Notes: generated by a model not told the origin, from the sequence alone. Shown: positions 22,991 to 35,385, counted from the first letter of the stretch. The stretch is DNA of 64,000 bases from Castor canadensis (GCF_047511655.1 NC_133395.1:77432158-77496157), one strand, 5' to 3'. Numbers and translations: made by a program.

Positions 22991-23634
22991 ATAGCAGCAA
23001 TAATAAAATTAAAAAGAACAATGATCTGGGCCAAAGCTCCAAGGTGTGGTATTTGATTTTCAATCTCTTCCTTTGTGAAATGAGTTTAGTCTTTTTGGAT
23101 TAATGACATTTCAGCAAGATTGAAGGCTGTTGTGTTCCTCATTGACGGATCTGGTCTTCAGGTGCATAAGGGAACGGCAGAGAAAAGCCTCACCCAACAT
23201 CTGTGGCTCCCAAGCCCTAGTTAAAATAACCAGCAGAGGAGGGCGTCATGTTGGGGAGTGACAGCCCTTGCTCCTGCACCTTCCCTTGCTTTCTCTTTGT
23301 TTCTACGCGTTTCCTCCTCTTTTTTCTTTAGGTCTCTTTTTCTCTTCCTCTCCTTCTCCTTCACTTCCTTCCCTTTGCCTTCTTTCTCTTCGCTTCTTCC
23401 TGAATTTGGAAAGATGGATTCTTCTCTCATCTTCCCTACCTGCTGTCTGCATTTCCCTTTCCTCAAGCTTCGTGCCCACCTAATTCTTTTTCAAGGGTTC
23501 ACCTACCTGTGGATAGTGATGCTTTCAAGAGTATCTTTATAGATGTTGGAGTGTATCTGGCTAGATCATATGCCTCAGTTTCATGCCCATAGCTAACTAA
23601 ACAGAGGTCATCCCACCTTTCATGGTGGGTTCTC

Positions 23635-24012
23635 ACATAGGGTTTTTCAACTTTAGGATGGGATGGACGCCATGCACATTCAGTAGAAACTATAGCTGGA
23701 GGTTTTTTTGTTTTGTTTTTGTTTTTTGGTGGTACTGGGGTTTGAACTCAGGGCCTTGTGCTTGCTAGGCAGGTGCTCTACCACTTGAGCCACGCCCCCA
23801 GCCCTGTACCTGGAATTTTGAACTTGATCATTCCCTGGGATGGTGATCTTCAGCTCTCAGTCAGTTCCACCATCCTGAGGGGAACAATCTGTAGTGTGCT
23901 GTGTGGCCAAGTGAGGATGGTCAGTGGGTTAGGTGCATCCAGTGCATTTTCACCTTACAATGGGTCTGTTGAAGGGTAACCCCATTGTAAGTGGAAGAGC
24001 ATCTGTAGTCAA
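23635..24012 (+). mobile_element. Tigger/MER8-like DNA transposon with inserted SINE
   Basis: Left part TTTTTCAACTTTAGGATGGG; right part GTGCATTTTCACCTTACAATGGG and CCCCATTGTAAGTGGAAGAG, the palindrome-like ends of a Tigger-group element. A reversed ID SINE interrupts it at 23,700-23,805 (GGTGGTACTGGGGTTTGAAC), so the SINE is younger. A relative lies at about 35.5 kb. Confidence 0.6.
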
Positions 24013-24564
24013 ACCACTCATAATTGGTGGCCCAAGGACACTGCTTCTTTTCTCTTCTATACTTGTAATATGAACTTCTGAAGAACATCCAATTATTAGA
24101 CTCTTGTCTTCACTGCAGGCCTCCCTCTCAGAGTCATGCCTGCCACTGTCTCCTTACCTTCCTCCCCTGCTGCTTCTTTGGTGGCCCCTCAGCCTGCAGG
24201 CTTTTTGATTTCAAGGAACTGGGGAGGGTGATACAGAGTCAGTGATGATACACACCCAGCCCCAAAGATCTTGTGTTTGATAGGAGAGAAAAGGGACAAG
24301 TGACATGCAAATCAGATGATTGTATCATAAGGTAATTTCTGTGATTGAAGTAAGTTCTGGGAACTGGGGGAGGGATGTGTACTTCAGACAGGAGTGGGGG
24401 GACTGCAAGTAGATGTCACTCAAAAAATCAGATCGGGGAGGAGGGAGATGAGGGGTAGAGGCATTTTGGTTTTTATGGGTTTTTCTTTTACCTTTTAAAG
24501 ATGGAAGAGGAAGCCCACTGGACCTTTGTAACTAGTACCTTGTTCCTTTGAAAATCTTCCTTTC

Positions 24565-24652
24565 AGGGCTGGCAGAGTGGCTCAAGTTGTAGAGCACCTG
24601 CCTAGCAAGTGTGAGGCCCTGAGTTCAATCCCAGTACCACCAAAAAAAGAAA
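24565..24652 (+). repeat. ID SINE
   Basis: GGCAGAGTGGCTCAAGTTGT, GTGTGAGGCCCTGAGTTCAA and a terminal A/G tail. Confidence 0.9.
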
Positions 24653-25139
24653 GAAGACATCTCTCACTTCAGAGACTCCTAATTTCACTTTCGTAAACCT
24701 CCCCAAACTCATTTTCAGTTTTTTTCTGAATGCTTTCTTTGATATTAGTTCATTTTATTCCTAATGCCATTTCCCAGCCAGAAAAGAGATCTATTTCACA
24801 CACCCACCCTAAGAGCGCTGGAAGACAGCCTCTGGTGATCCCTTTGGGTTCAGCAGAGGCCCCTGTGGTCACATCGCTTTCTTACAGCAGACACAGCACC
24901 TGCTGGATTTGCTCTGTCCTAAGCACCCTGTGGGTTTCCTTCCTGAGCCCAGACAGAGTGCAGCCCCTGTGGGCCACCGTGCTCACTCGCCTTCTTAGAC
25001 CTTATGATGACTGCTCACTGCTCTGTGGAGCTAGGAGACCTTCTGCCATCCATACTCCCACTGAACTTGAAACTAGAGGAAGACTGCACTCTGATAGTAT
25101 CCGCCATGACAAATAACACTCAGGTTTTGTTCTTTCTAG

Positions 25140-25262
25140 TGTGTTCACAGAGACCTGGCAGCTAGGAACGTACTGGTCACCCATGGGAAGGTGGTGAAGA
25201 TATGCGATTTTGGGTTGGCTCGAGACATCCTGAGTGACTCCAACTACGTTGTCAGGGGCAAT
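25140..25262 (+). CDS. FLT3: FLT3 exon 20 (catalytic loop, DFG and activation loop)
   Basis: 123 bp, phase 0 on both sides. It encodes [13 protein letters not shown] with the HRD catalytic Asp, then [10 protein letters not shown] with the metal-binding DFG Asp, then the activation loop [12 protein letters not shown] with the autophosphorylated Tyr. The Asp equivalent to human 835, a drug-resistance hot spot, is kept. The residue equivalent to human Met837 is Leu. Confidence 0.98.
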
Positions 25263-25633
25263 GTGAGGCTGTGGTTTCTTCCCTGCTTTTATACTGCTAT
25301 TTTGTGTTCTGTCATAATCCCAGGAAACAGCTGCACTCACTGTAATGCATTTTTGATTTATGGTAACATAAAAAAAAAAGTCCTCATGGCAGTTTGCTTA
25401 CTTATGCTTAAAAGATTTTTCTGCAGCTTTAGGGACTGTTCCATCTATGACAAAAGTTAAGCAAAATAGCCACACACCTATCCTCAGACTAGCTAGTCAC
25501 AAAAGGGCCATTAGGGGCCTTTGAGTGTGGTCTTCACTTAAAACAAACAAACAAAAAAACTATTTATTTACACTTCAGTTTTTAGCTATAAAATAGCTCA
25601 ATAGCCATTGAGTTGCCAAGTTATAAGAAAAGC

Positions 25634-25743
25634 TAATTGTTAAAGTATTTTTCAAAATCTACAACACATACATATTAGGGATAAACCTTAATTGTTAAAG
25701 TATTTTTCAAAATCTACAACACATACATATTAGGGATAAACCT
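25634..25743. repeat. Exact 55-bp tandem duplication
   Basis: Units 25,634-25,688 and 25,689-25,743 are identical as read (each starts TAATTGTTAAAGTATTTTTC and ends with GGGATAAACCT). The sequence is AT-rich and lies in FLT3 intron 20. Confidence 0.95.
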
Positions 25744-25877
25744 TAAAGGGCACAGTACTTTAAGTCAAATTAAATATTAGTTAATGAATATTTATTTAGC
25801 ATCTTGTTACTGTTAAGGCAGGAAGACCTAAAACATGACTGAATTTGCTAGCTTAGAAAAACAACAACAAACCAAAG

Positions 25878-25962
25878 GGTTGGGAGTGTAGCTCTGAGGC
25901 AGAGCGCTCGCCTAGCCTGTGCAAGGCCCTGAGTTCCACCCCCAGCACTGCCCCCCAAAACA
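25878..25962 (+). repeat. ID SINE
   Basis: GGGAGTGTAGCTCTGAGGCA and CTGAGTTCCACCCCCAGCAC followed by a C/A tail. Confidence 0.88.
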
Positions 25963-26085
25963 ATCACAGCATTGGGGTTAAGCCCTTCTTCTGCTTCATT
26001 TTGGTTATTGCTTCTGGAGATTTCTCTGCATTATTGTCTCTTCTTGTGAAATAATAACAGCAACAAGTGCTTATGTAGGGTGGAG

Positions 26086-26152
26086 GTGTAGCTCAAGTGG
26101 TAGAGTGCCTGCCTTGCAAACACAAGGCTCTGAGTTCAAACCCCAGCTAGTC
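26086..26152 (+). repeat. ID SINE
   Basis: GGAGGTGTAGCTCAAGTGGT and CTGAGTTCAAACCCCAGCTA. The poly-A tail is missing. Confidence 0.85.
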
Positions 26153-26169
26153 CTTACTATGTGTTAATT

Positions 26170-26330
26170 GCTCTTCTGGGTGACAATATAATAATTCATT
26201 TAGTACTCACAGAACTCACTTTGTGGATGAGGAAACTGAAGTACACAGAAGTAACTTGCCTGTGGACCTGCAGCTCCATGGGTGTGATGAGCTTAAGTGT
26301 CTAAGCCTTGAGTCTACACCTCACCACTGT
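26170..26330 (+). repeat. MIR-like ancient SINE
   Basis: GTGGATGAGGAAACTGAAGT and GAAGTAACTTGCCTGTGGAC are the MIR core. Boundaries are approximate. Confidence 0.7.
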
Positions 26331-27267
26331 GGTATGGGGTGTCCCATGAGGCTCTGTACTTACTTCCTAGGGGTGTGGGAATAAACCAATAAAACCAACA
26401 TGAAAGCTCCTTGTTCAGGTTACACATCTAGTAAATGCAGAAAATCAAATTAATCTGTATTCCCACTGGAATCAAATAATCAGCTTTGTTGATTTAAAGC
26501 CTGCTCCTCAGTAATTAGAGCCGAAGTCCTAAGTGTGCGACTGCTCCTGTGCAGTGATGAGCTCCTGCCCTGCCAGCTGCTGTCTCTTATGCGGGAGGGT
26601 GCATTCCATTTGGAACCACAATTAATTCTATTAGTGTATCACCCAAACTGGACTAGCCCGCTTGATTCATTCAACTCCTCTGCCCGAGTAGGATTCTGGT
26701 GCTTTGATTTTGCTTGGCAGATTAAACACACACCATGAAGGGCTCCTCAACCCAGGAAATAACAAAGTCAGTACAAAACTCACTCCCCACGGCCTCCGTG
26801 CCCGATTCAGACCTGAGCTTATACCTACTAGGTCAAAACTCCCCTGTCATGCTCCTAGAAATTCTGAAAGCCACAGAGGCTCGCTGATGTCATTTCTGGA
26901 AATCATGACATAAGCACCCCTCACCACATTCTCGAGGATGGCATTTCTAAATTCTGATGAGCAGTGCTTTAATCAGATTCCGTTCATTGCGGTGAACGTG
27001 AATGCACTTCCTCACCCCAGGGCAGCCCAGTAGCTCCTCCTTAGAGGAACTGTTCCATTCACCAGTTCCCAGCACAGGCTGTGTGCAAAATGAGCTTGGG
27101 GGAAAAATATTTTCTTTGGGAGGGGGGGTGCTGTTACCCAGAATGTTAACTTGAAAGTGAAAAGCTTCCACTTGAGTAAGAGTTGCCTTAGGGAGATATT
27201 ACATTTCATCCTCTAGCAAAAGAAGCGAGGCCATGGATCAGTGCACAGGAAATCCACCCTCTTGGGT

Positions 27268-27700
27268 GTTATTTATTATTATCATTATTATATTATTGTT
27301 GTTCTGGGGTCCATTGTAACATTTACAAAGTGCTTATAATTTGTCATAGTTGAATTCACCCCCTCCATCATCTTCCTTTATCCCTTCTCCCCCATTCCTG
27401 GAATAGTTTCAACAGGTCTCATTTTTCCATTTTTATACATGACTACACAACATTTCCACCACATTCTCCCTCCTACACCCTTTCCTTGTCCTCCCCCTCC
27501 CACTGGTACCAACCCCCAAACAGGACCTGTTTTACCTTCCTGTCCTCCATTTTTGAAAAAGACATTTTTGTTTGTCTAAGATACACAGGGAGTTTCATTG
27601 TGACATTTCCATGTATGTATGTATTATAACCCGAATTGGTTCATCCTCTCTATTTTCCTCCTCTCTACCTTAGTCCCCTTCTCATGGTGGTTTCAACAGA
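27268..27700 (-). mobile_element. L1 3' end, reversed
   Basis: Reverse complement of the 33.9-kb element: TTCAACAGGTCTCATTTTTC, CCCCCAAACAGGACCTGTTT and TTCATTGTGACATTTCCATG. It lies about 100 bp upstream of the exon 21 acceptor. Confidence 0.78.
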
Positions 27701-27704
27701 TTAA

Positions 27705-28253
<549 letters not shown>

Positions 28254-28353
28254 GTGTGAACCCTTACCCTGGCATTCCGGTTGATGCTAACTTCTATAAA
28301 CTCATTCAGAGTGGATTCAAAATGGATCAGCCATTTTATGCTACAGAAGAAAT
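28254..28353 (+). CDS. FLT3: FLT3 exon 22 (kinase C-lobe)
   Basis: 100 bp, giving VNPYPGIPVDANFYKLIQSG and then FKMDQPFYATEE. The single change from human is IQNG to IQSG. It ends in phase 2 (AT of Ile) before GTAAGT. Confidence 0.97.
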
Positions 28354-29052
28354 GTAAGTTTAAATCGGACCATCGGTTGGGTGAAATTAGAACTTTGTCA
28401 TCTGTTTCCTTCCAAATGCATTACAAAAAAAAAAAAAAAAAAAGAAGGCAAAAACTCCTTAATGCAAAGTTCCCATGATTGCTCTGTAAAAAGCAAAGGA
28501 AAAGCTTATCCTTTGTTTCCAGATGTCTTTCTTTTTTAAAAAAAAAATTATTAGCATATAATAGTTGTATGGGGGGATACATTGTGATATTTACCTATGT
28601 GCCTGCACTATATCTTAGTTGGGTTTACTCTCTCCCTTGTTCTCCCTCTTCCCCACACCCTTCTTAGAACAGTTTCAGTTTTCATTCTATTTTCATATAT
28701 GGATACAAAACACATCCACCGTTTTTGCCCTCTTTCCCCCTTTCCTTGTGCCCACCCCCCTCCCACTGGTACCCACTCCCTGGTGTTTCCCGGATTTCAG
28801 AAGGAGACTGGATGTCCCCAGAGGCACTGCTTCTGGGCTTTCATTCCTTTGCTTAAGAGACCTGTGAGACTCAGGCTCCATCTCCTTCAAGCATTTCTCG
28901 CTGTCATCTAGTTCCTCCTTTCTGATATATGTACAAAATCTAGTAGAGTATTTGCCACAAAGCAAACACAGCATGAATAGGTCACGTGGAAAATGACCCA
29001 TTTTGCTTCATTGCAATTTCCTCATCTTGTCCTTGTTCTGTTGCTTTTACAG
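28354..29052 (+). other. FLT3: FLT3 intron 22
   Basis: Intron of 0.7 kb with an A-run (28,424-28,443) and a reversed L1 3' fragment. The remainder is unique. Confidence 0.88.
28540..28800 (-). mobile_element. L1 3' end fragment, reversed
   Basis: ACATTGTGATATTTACCTAT, GAACAGTTTCAGTTTTCATT and CCCCTCCCACTGGTACCCAC parallel the 27.3-27.6 kb element. It is more diverged. Confidence 0.65.
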
Positions 29053-29158
29053 ATACTTCATAATGCAATCCTGCTGGGCTTTTGACTCAAGAAAACGACC
29101 GTCTTTCCCTAACCTGACTTCATTTTTAGGATGTCAGCTGGCAGATGCGGAAGAAGCG
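29053..29158 (+). CDS. FLT3: FLT3 exon 23 (end of kinase domain)
   Basis: 106 bp. The split Ile codon is followed by YFIMQSCWAFDSRKRPSFPN and then LTSFLGCQLADAEEA, the terminal C-lobe helices with the conserved Trp and Arg. Human YIIM reads YFIM. The donor GCG|GTACGT is in phase 0. Confidence 0.97.
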
Positions 29159-29931
29159 GTACGTAGCAGCCAGGACTTGATATACACAAATTTTGGATAT
29201 ATCCAAATGGCCCAAGCTGTCTTTCTCACCATTTGTCTAGGTTGCCCTTTGAAAGGTGGATAAGATGAGACAGTTATTGAGGTGTTTTAGAGAACAATAT
29301 CCTTCCTGAAGATTTCACTCAACTGTTTAATAAACTAAAAGGACTACACAACTAAATAAAACTTAGTCCCTCCAGAAACCACTGGCCATTCGGAATTCAA
29401 CGTGAAGTATTAGCCTGGTAGTCACTGGAATAGGTTATGTAATACACAGAGTGGAAAGAGCCTTGACCTGAAGTTGTTAGAGCTGAATACCAGCTCACAA
29501 CTGTGTCTGTTATGGCCAGTCACTTCTCTGGGCCTTGGTGTTCTCACCTGTAAAATGGGCTCCTGAGCTAGATGATCCTTCTTGGGCTTTGGGAACTTAA
29601 AGTTACTTTGCTAACTCTTGCCTCACAACCTACCTGGCACAAAGGAGAAAGCCATCCCCTTGTGATGTGAATCAAGGGTGGACTTTGAACTCTTAACACC
29701 CCAGTGCAAACCTTAGCTCCATTATTCATGTTTTGTATGACTTGATTGTCACTTATTCTTTTTTTTTTTTTGGCAGGGGGGGTAGTCTCAGTTTCCATAT
29801 CCAAAATACAATATTAAAAAAATCTTACTTCATGGAGTTGTTGAGGCAGTAGTGAGATGATGAATGTAGAGAGACAGCACATACTAGGAAACTAGTATTT
29901 ACTCACAAAATGTCAGTTAAATGTAAATATG

Positions 29932-30265
29932 AGCCAGGCACGGTGGTGTACACCTGTAACCCCAGCACTCAGAGGCTTCAGGCAGGAGCATTGAAAGTTC
30001 AAGGCCAGCCTAGGCTACATAGCAAACCTTCTTTAAAAAAAAATGTCTGGACAAGGGTGGCTCATGCCTGTAATCCTAGCTACTTGGGAAGCTGAGATCA
30101 GGAGGATTGAAGTTTGAGGCCAGCCTAAGGAAAATTGTTCTAAAGACCACCAGCTCCAAAATACCTAGAGTGAAACGGACTGGAGCTGAGGCTCAAGTGG
30201 TGAGCACCTGCTTTGCATGTGTAAGGCCTGAGTTCTCAGTCCAGTTCCACCAAAAAAAAATTTTT
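29932..30265 (+). repeat. B1 SINE followed by a B1-ID composite
   Basis: A complete B1 (CCAGGCACGGTGGTGTACAC to CATAGCAAACC) ends in an A-run. A composite with CTCATGCCTGTAATCCTAGC and GCTGAGGCTCAAGTGGTGAG follows directly. Confidence 0.9.
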
Positions 30266-31649
30266 TTTTAATTTAAAAAAATTAAAAGGTTAAATGGATT
30301 ATCTGCTTTCTAAATTGTTAAAGTACATTTTCAATTCTGTGTTCCTCTGTTAACCTGTTCTTTCTTCCTGATGTAATTTTTTTAAGTCACATACAGAAAT
30401 TCAGTTATTGTCAGGGAATTAGGTCAAAAGACTGGGAGATGGAAAGCCCCCAAGGTCCTTCTGGTCTGTTGGGCAGATGGCCTCCTGTACACGTTTAACG
30501 ACTACGAGATAAAGAGAAGGAAGAGGTCTAGAAAGCAATGGTGACATAGCCGGGTAAAGGGGAAGGACTCACTAATGCTGCTGTTAGGTCAGGGGTGGGG
30601 AGTCACAGGGGCTGATCTCAGCTGGGCTGTGAAGAACAGGGAGCATTTCTGTCTGCTGGAGGATGGAGGGTGAGTGGGATATCCTAGGTCAATGAATACT
30701 ATAAATAAAGGTTCAAATTGGAGAAAGTGCATGGAAAATAAATGGCTGCAGCTGCCATCCAGGGAGGATGGGAAGTGTGGATGAAAATAAGGCTGTAAAA
30801 GCAGCAGGACCAGGGCAGAGGCCCCACTGCCACCCAGGAGCCCCTTGGCTTTGTTCGGGAACCGCCTTGGGCTTGGTTTGCGGCTCTCCTTTCGTGTCCC
30901 CACATCCACCACATGTTCAATCCTTCCCTCTGTTCAGCAACTGTTGGAACCTATCCATGGATGCTAGCTAGGTCACTGGGGGGAATCCAAGTTCAAGGGC
31001 AACAGTTCACCGACTTTTCCTCCCAGCCCTTCCTCTTGGCACCTGACCCTCCATGATGAAAGGTTCTTTTCCCTATTTGCATCAGAGCCACAGGTACACA
31101 GCAGAGCAAACAGTAGCTCCTTCAAGCATGTTAGAAAATGGCACCCCTGTGCATGGAATCAGCCCTGCTTGCCTGCTTTGCAGGGCACTGTTTTAAATTC
31201 CTAGTGTGCTTTGACACACTAGGCAAGTGTTCTGCCACACAGCTGCACCCCCAGCCTGCTGCTGGGCACTTGAGTGCATGACTTAATCCACACAACTGTA
31301 CAGATGGCCACTTGACATTGCAGCTCTGTCATTTCCCTTGATGGGAAACTGGCCTTGCCTGTATGCCCAGGTGGTTTACCCTGGCAGCCTGTGAGTGGCT
31401 GTGTAGACGCTTTGTCTCTGCTTCACCAAGCAGTAGGGCAGGAAATGACCCTGAGGAAACAAGGGGAAGGAGAGGAAAATGGACAGGGAAAATGCAGATT
31501 ACAACTTCTAGTTCTAATGCCTACACCAAGGGGGTCAGATCAGGGAGTTGCTGAATAATCCTCAGGCATTATTCACACAGTGATGCACCAATGAAGATCT
31601 TTAGGATGCACAAACGTGTTTCAACCTTTAAGACGAAGATCATATATTC

Positions 31650-31800
31650 TCTCTGCAAGTCCTCTCCTGATCCATGCCAGATCCCAGGCTCCTTCTGGAT
31701 TTCATAGCATTTACATGTAACCCTGCATGGTAATTTTGCTTTATGTGTCTGCTTTCTTATCAGTGAGCAGACTTGAAGGCAAGGATGTTGTTCTGCTTGC
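31650..31800 (+). repeat. L2 LINE fragment
   Basis: CTCTCCTGATCCATGCCAGA, TTCATAGCATTTACATGTAA and GTGAGCAGACTTGAAGGCAA fit the L2 3' region. It is a distant match. Confidence 0.5.
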
Positions 31801-31892
31801 CTTTTTTTTTTCTTTTTTTGTTCATGGGATGAAAGGAACCCAGTTCCTGGAGCACGCTAGGCAAGCTATAGTCCAGACCTTTAAAAAAAAAA

Positions 31893-32115
31893 AAAATTGA
31901 GCTGGGCACCAGTGTCTCACACCAGTAATCCTAGCTACTCAGGAGACAGAGATCAGGAGGATCGTGGTTCTGCAGTTTGAAGCCAGCCCTGGCAAATAGT
32001 TCACAAGATCCTATCTTGAAAAAACCCCTCATGAAAAAAAAAAAAAGAAAGAAAAGCTGGTGGAGTGGCTCAAGGTGAAGGCCCTGAGTTCAAGCCCCAG
32101 TACCACAAAATAAAT
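31893..32115 (+). repeat. B1-ID composite SINE
   Basis: GAGCTGGGCACCAGTGTCTC, an A-rich linker at 32,030-32,050, then GGAGTGGCTCAAGGTGAAGG and AGTTCAAGCCCCAGTACCAC. Confidence 0.9.
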
Positions 32116-32127
32116 AAATAAATTTGA

Positions 32128-32232
32128 AACAAGTTCTCTCTAGGTTGCCCACACTGGCCTCAAACTCATGATCCTCCTGCCTCAGGCCTCCAAACAGCTA
32201 GGATTATAGATGTGCATCACCACACCTGGCTG
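32128..32232 (-). repeat. B1 SINE
   Basis: Reversed B1 abutting the composite above: TCTAGGTTGCCCACACTGGC and AGGATTATAGATGTGCATCA on the plus strand. Confidence 0.8.
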
Positions 32233-32449
32233 TCTACTCATCTTTACATCAGCTCTAGTAGAGCTTGCCTGTGTCTATTACATGAATGAATGAAGATCAG
32301 TATGGAAGTAGGTTAGGGACCACCTCTGGGGTCTCACCACCAGGCTGAGCTTAGAGAAGCTGCTCAGGAAACATTTCTGGAAGGATGACAGGGAGGAACA
32401 GGGAGTGGAAAAACAAAATAACAAACAAGGACATCAGTTAACAGGTGAC

Positions 32450-32560
32450 TGTGGTGGCTGGGGTGTATTGTAGTTCTACTGTAGAGCACTTACCCAGTAT
32501 GCAGGAGGGTCTGGGTTCCATCCCCAGCACAAAAACAAACAAAAAACCCACCCCAATTAC
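32450..32560 (+). repeat. ID SINE
   Basis: GGCTGGGGTGTATTGTAGTT, CTGGGTTCCATCCCCAGCAC and an A/C-rich tail. Confidence 0.85.
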
Positions 32561-32737
32561 AAAAGGTGACTGTGATGATGGAGATGAGCCACAAAGAAAA
32601 TCAACTCAACTCAGGTGGTTGGGGGGCAGGGATAATGGGAGGAGGAGATACTAGTAAGTCCCCTGCTTCAGAAGAGGGGACTGAACTCACTTGTTCCCTC
32701 TTCTGCTGCTCCATCAATTTCCAGAGGTTTGGATAGT

Positions 32738-32930
32738 TGTGTGCCACTTAACGACATGATATGTTTTGGGAAATACATCTGACACGATTTTTATGTCGTG
32801 TGAGCATCGTCAGTACACTTATACAAACCTCAATGGTGTCCTGCTGCATATCTAGACTGTGTGGTATGTACAATGGTCTATGTGGCTCACCACTGACTGG
32901 ATGTCATCACACGACACATAACTATATGTT
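32738..32930 (+). mobile_element. Fossil DNA transposon fragment (Tigger/pogo type)
   Basis: GTGTGCCACTTAACGACATG and GTTTTGGGAAATACATCTGA resemble a well-known mammalian non-autonomous pogo-type element that begins with a TTAACGAC motif. The exact family is not assigned. Confidence 0.5.
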
Positions 32931-33047
32931 TAAAAAAAAAAAGAAGTGAGGCCATAAATACCTTTGAAAGCAATAAAATAAAATATTTCTTTATAAACCA
33001 GGAATTAAGTGTCTGAAACAATGAAAGCTGTTCAGATGGAACAGAAG

Positions 33048-33272
33048 AGGGCTGGGCATGGTAGCTTTTGCCTGTAATCCTAGCAATAAGGGAAGCTCAG
33101 GTAAGAAAATAGTGCTCAGAGGCCAATCCCCAGCAAAAAATAAGAGATGTTATGTGAAAAATAACTAAAACAAAAAGAGCTGGTGGCATGGCTCAGGTGG
33201 TAGGCCATCTGCCTAGCAAATGCAAGGCCCTGAGTTCAAACCCCAGTACTGACAAAAAAAAAAAAAAAAAGA
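33048..33272 (+). repeat. B1-ID composite SINE
   Basis: GGGCTGGGCATGGTAGCTTT, then GGCATGGCTCAGGTGGTAGG, GAGTTCAAACCCCAGTACTG and a long A-run. Confidence 0.9.
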
Positions 33273-33654
33273 TGGGATAGAAGAGGGAAGACCGGCAACA
33301 AAGGAACAGTGCCCAAACAAAAGGGTGGGAAGAAGCCCCATGGGACCCCATTGTTAAGTAAGTAAGCATGAGATTGGATATGGGTGTTAAAAGTGAAAGA
33401 ATAACCCCTGGTAAGTTAGAGAATAGAAGAAAAGGAACCATAAAAAGCATAACCAATCCAACAAAACAAGGAAGAGAAACAGAAAGAATTCATGAGGACA
33501 GAAAAAACAAAATGACAAGAATTAGTAAACCTACTGAAGAAAGAGAATTTCAGAGTAAATAGAATTGAGATTGTGTAGGGTGCATTCAGTAGCCTTAAGG
33601 CAGTGCACCAAAAAAAAAACCCACCCAAATCCATACACCAAAAATTTTAAATCA

Positions 33655-33730
33655 TGCTTCCTGGGGATTAGGGTGTAGCTCAGTTCTATCCCCAGCAACT
33701 CAAAAAAGAAAAAACAAAACAAAAAATCAT
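33655..33730 (+). repeat. ID SINE fragment
   Basis: GGGGATTAGGGTGTAGCTCA joined directly to TTCTATCCCCAGCAACTC. The middle of the element is deleted. Confidence 0.65.
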
Positions 33731-33824
33731 GCATCTTAAACAAGCCTTTATTAAGAATGAATATAGAAGTTTTAAATCTGTTGAAATTGCCTTAAGAAGA
33801 GACTAAGAGAGAGAGGAGGAAAAT

Positions 33825-34290
33825 AGAGAGGATGAACCAATTCAGGTTATAACACATATACACATGGAAATGTCACAAGGAAACTCCCTGTAGAGCTATC
33901 TTAAACAAACAAAAATTTTTTTTTCAAAAGTGGAGAAGCGGAAGATAAAACAGGTCCTGTCTGGGGGTTTGGTACCACTAGGAGTGGGGAGGAGACAAGG
34001 AAAGGATGCAGGAGGGTGAAGATGATGGAAATGTCATGTACTCATGTATGAAAATGGAAAAACGAGACCTGTTGAAACTATTCCAAGAATTGGCGGAGAG
34101 TCTTAGAATAAATAATAAATAAATTAGAATAAGTAATAATAAATAATTTAATAATAAATAAATAAATAAATTAGAATAAATAATAAAGGAGAATGGACGG
34201 GGCAAATTCAACTATGATATATTGCAAGCACTTTTGTAATGTCTCAGTGTACTCTGGTACGATAATATGGTAATAAAAATAAACTAATTT
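33825..34290 (+). mobile_element. L1 3' end with internal AT-rich microsatellite
   Basis: Same family as 8,815: AACAGGTCCTGTCTGGGGGT, AACGAGACCTGTTGAAACTA and a terminal AATAAAAATAAAC. An expansion of TAAATAA-type units (34,107-34,190) lies inside it and is missing from the other copies. Confidence 0.78.
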
Positions 34291-35164
34291 TTTTTGAAAA
34301 GGGGAAGGAGTACAGGAAAAAGAAATAAAAATGGATACTATCTATTAAAACCTGTGGAAGTTACCCAAACTTAAAGTTGTAAATTTACTGTTTAGAAAAC
34401 AAAACAAAACAAAAGAATGGGCTGCACAGTGAGACCCTGTCTCAAAAACAAAACGGAAATAAATAACAAAAAAGAGAATGATGCAAGTCAGCCCACTCGC
34501 TGATTGGCATGGGAGGAGGCAGAGATGATTCTGAGAGTCACCAGCCTTGGGACTGGGTGGATGGCAGCGCGCTGACACATTCAGGAGTGGATGTGTCAGT
34601 GTGAAGTGGTATTAATGTCGGTTGCAGTTTTCATGAAATGGTTGGAAATTTTGTGCCAGAAGTATACATTTGGATTCCACGGTTCTAACAGGTCATAAGC
34701 TACTGCTGTGTCTACTTGACAAAAAAACACAGATCAAGATGTGTGTATGCATACTCAAGGGTACAGGCAAAGTTGTCATTGTGGCACCAGGATCCAAATG
34801 AATGGGTTTTGGTTCATAAGGATATGTATTTTTAGTTTTCTGAAAGAAAAATTAAATTGACGAGGCCAACCAGTTCACAGTGTAACTGCCTATTAAGAAA
34901 CCAAACCAAACTAAACCAAATCAAACAGCGGTAAGGAGTGGAAGAAAGGAAGGTTTCTGTACAATTTAAATAAACAGAATGCATGACCTCTAATCACAGA
35001 GATAGCATATAAATAATAAGAAAATCACATATTCCCTTTGTGTACAGAAAAGGGCAGCAGGAAATTGCAGCTGCTCACAATGCAGTGAATAGACATTAAG
35101 TATAAAGAATGCTCAACTTTGCTTATAATGAGACATGCATGGGTAAGAGATAAAATCTGTTGCT

Positions 35165-35385
35165 GGAGCCGGTGCTGGTGGCTCATGCCTGTAATCCTAG
35201 CTATTTGGAAGACAGAGATCAGAAAGATCAAGGTTCAAAGCCAGCCCAGGCAAATAGTTTGTGAGACCCTATCTCAAAAATACCCAATACAAAAACAGGA
35301 CTGGTGGAATGGCTCAAGTGGTTGAGCACCTGCTCAGCAAGCATAAGACCCTGAGTTCAAATCCCAGTGCTGTAAAGAAAAAAAT
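35165..35385 (+). repeat. B1-ID composite SINE
   Basis: GAGCCGGTGCTGGTGGCTCA, CCTGTAATCCTAGCTATTTG, then GGAATGGCTCAAGTGGTTGA and GAGTTCAAATCCCAGTGCTG. Confidence 0.9.

Larger units (their letters stand above)
21986..25139 (+). other. FLT3: FLT3 intron 19
   Basis: Intron of 3.15 kb. It contains an LTR-like piece near 22.7 kb, ID SINEs, a Tigger-type transposon with a SINE inside, and a pyrimidine-rich stretch (23,275-23,400). 22,000-22,700 and 24,700-25,130 show nothing recognisable. Confidence 0.88.

Noticed and set aside
24565-24652. tRNA-like sequences with A and B boxes (also at many other sites)
   Set aside because: They are ID-type SINEs with A-rich tails and degenerate stems, present in dozens of copies, so not functional tRNA genes.
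24730-25116. 128-codon open frame just before FLT3 exon 20
   Set aside because: It lies in intron 19, ends before the exon acceptor and shows no similarity to FLT3 or any family I know.
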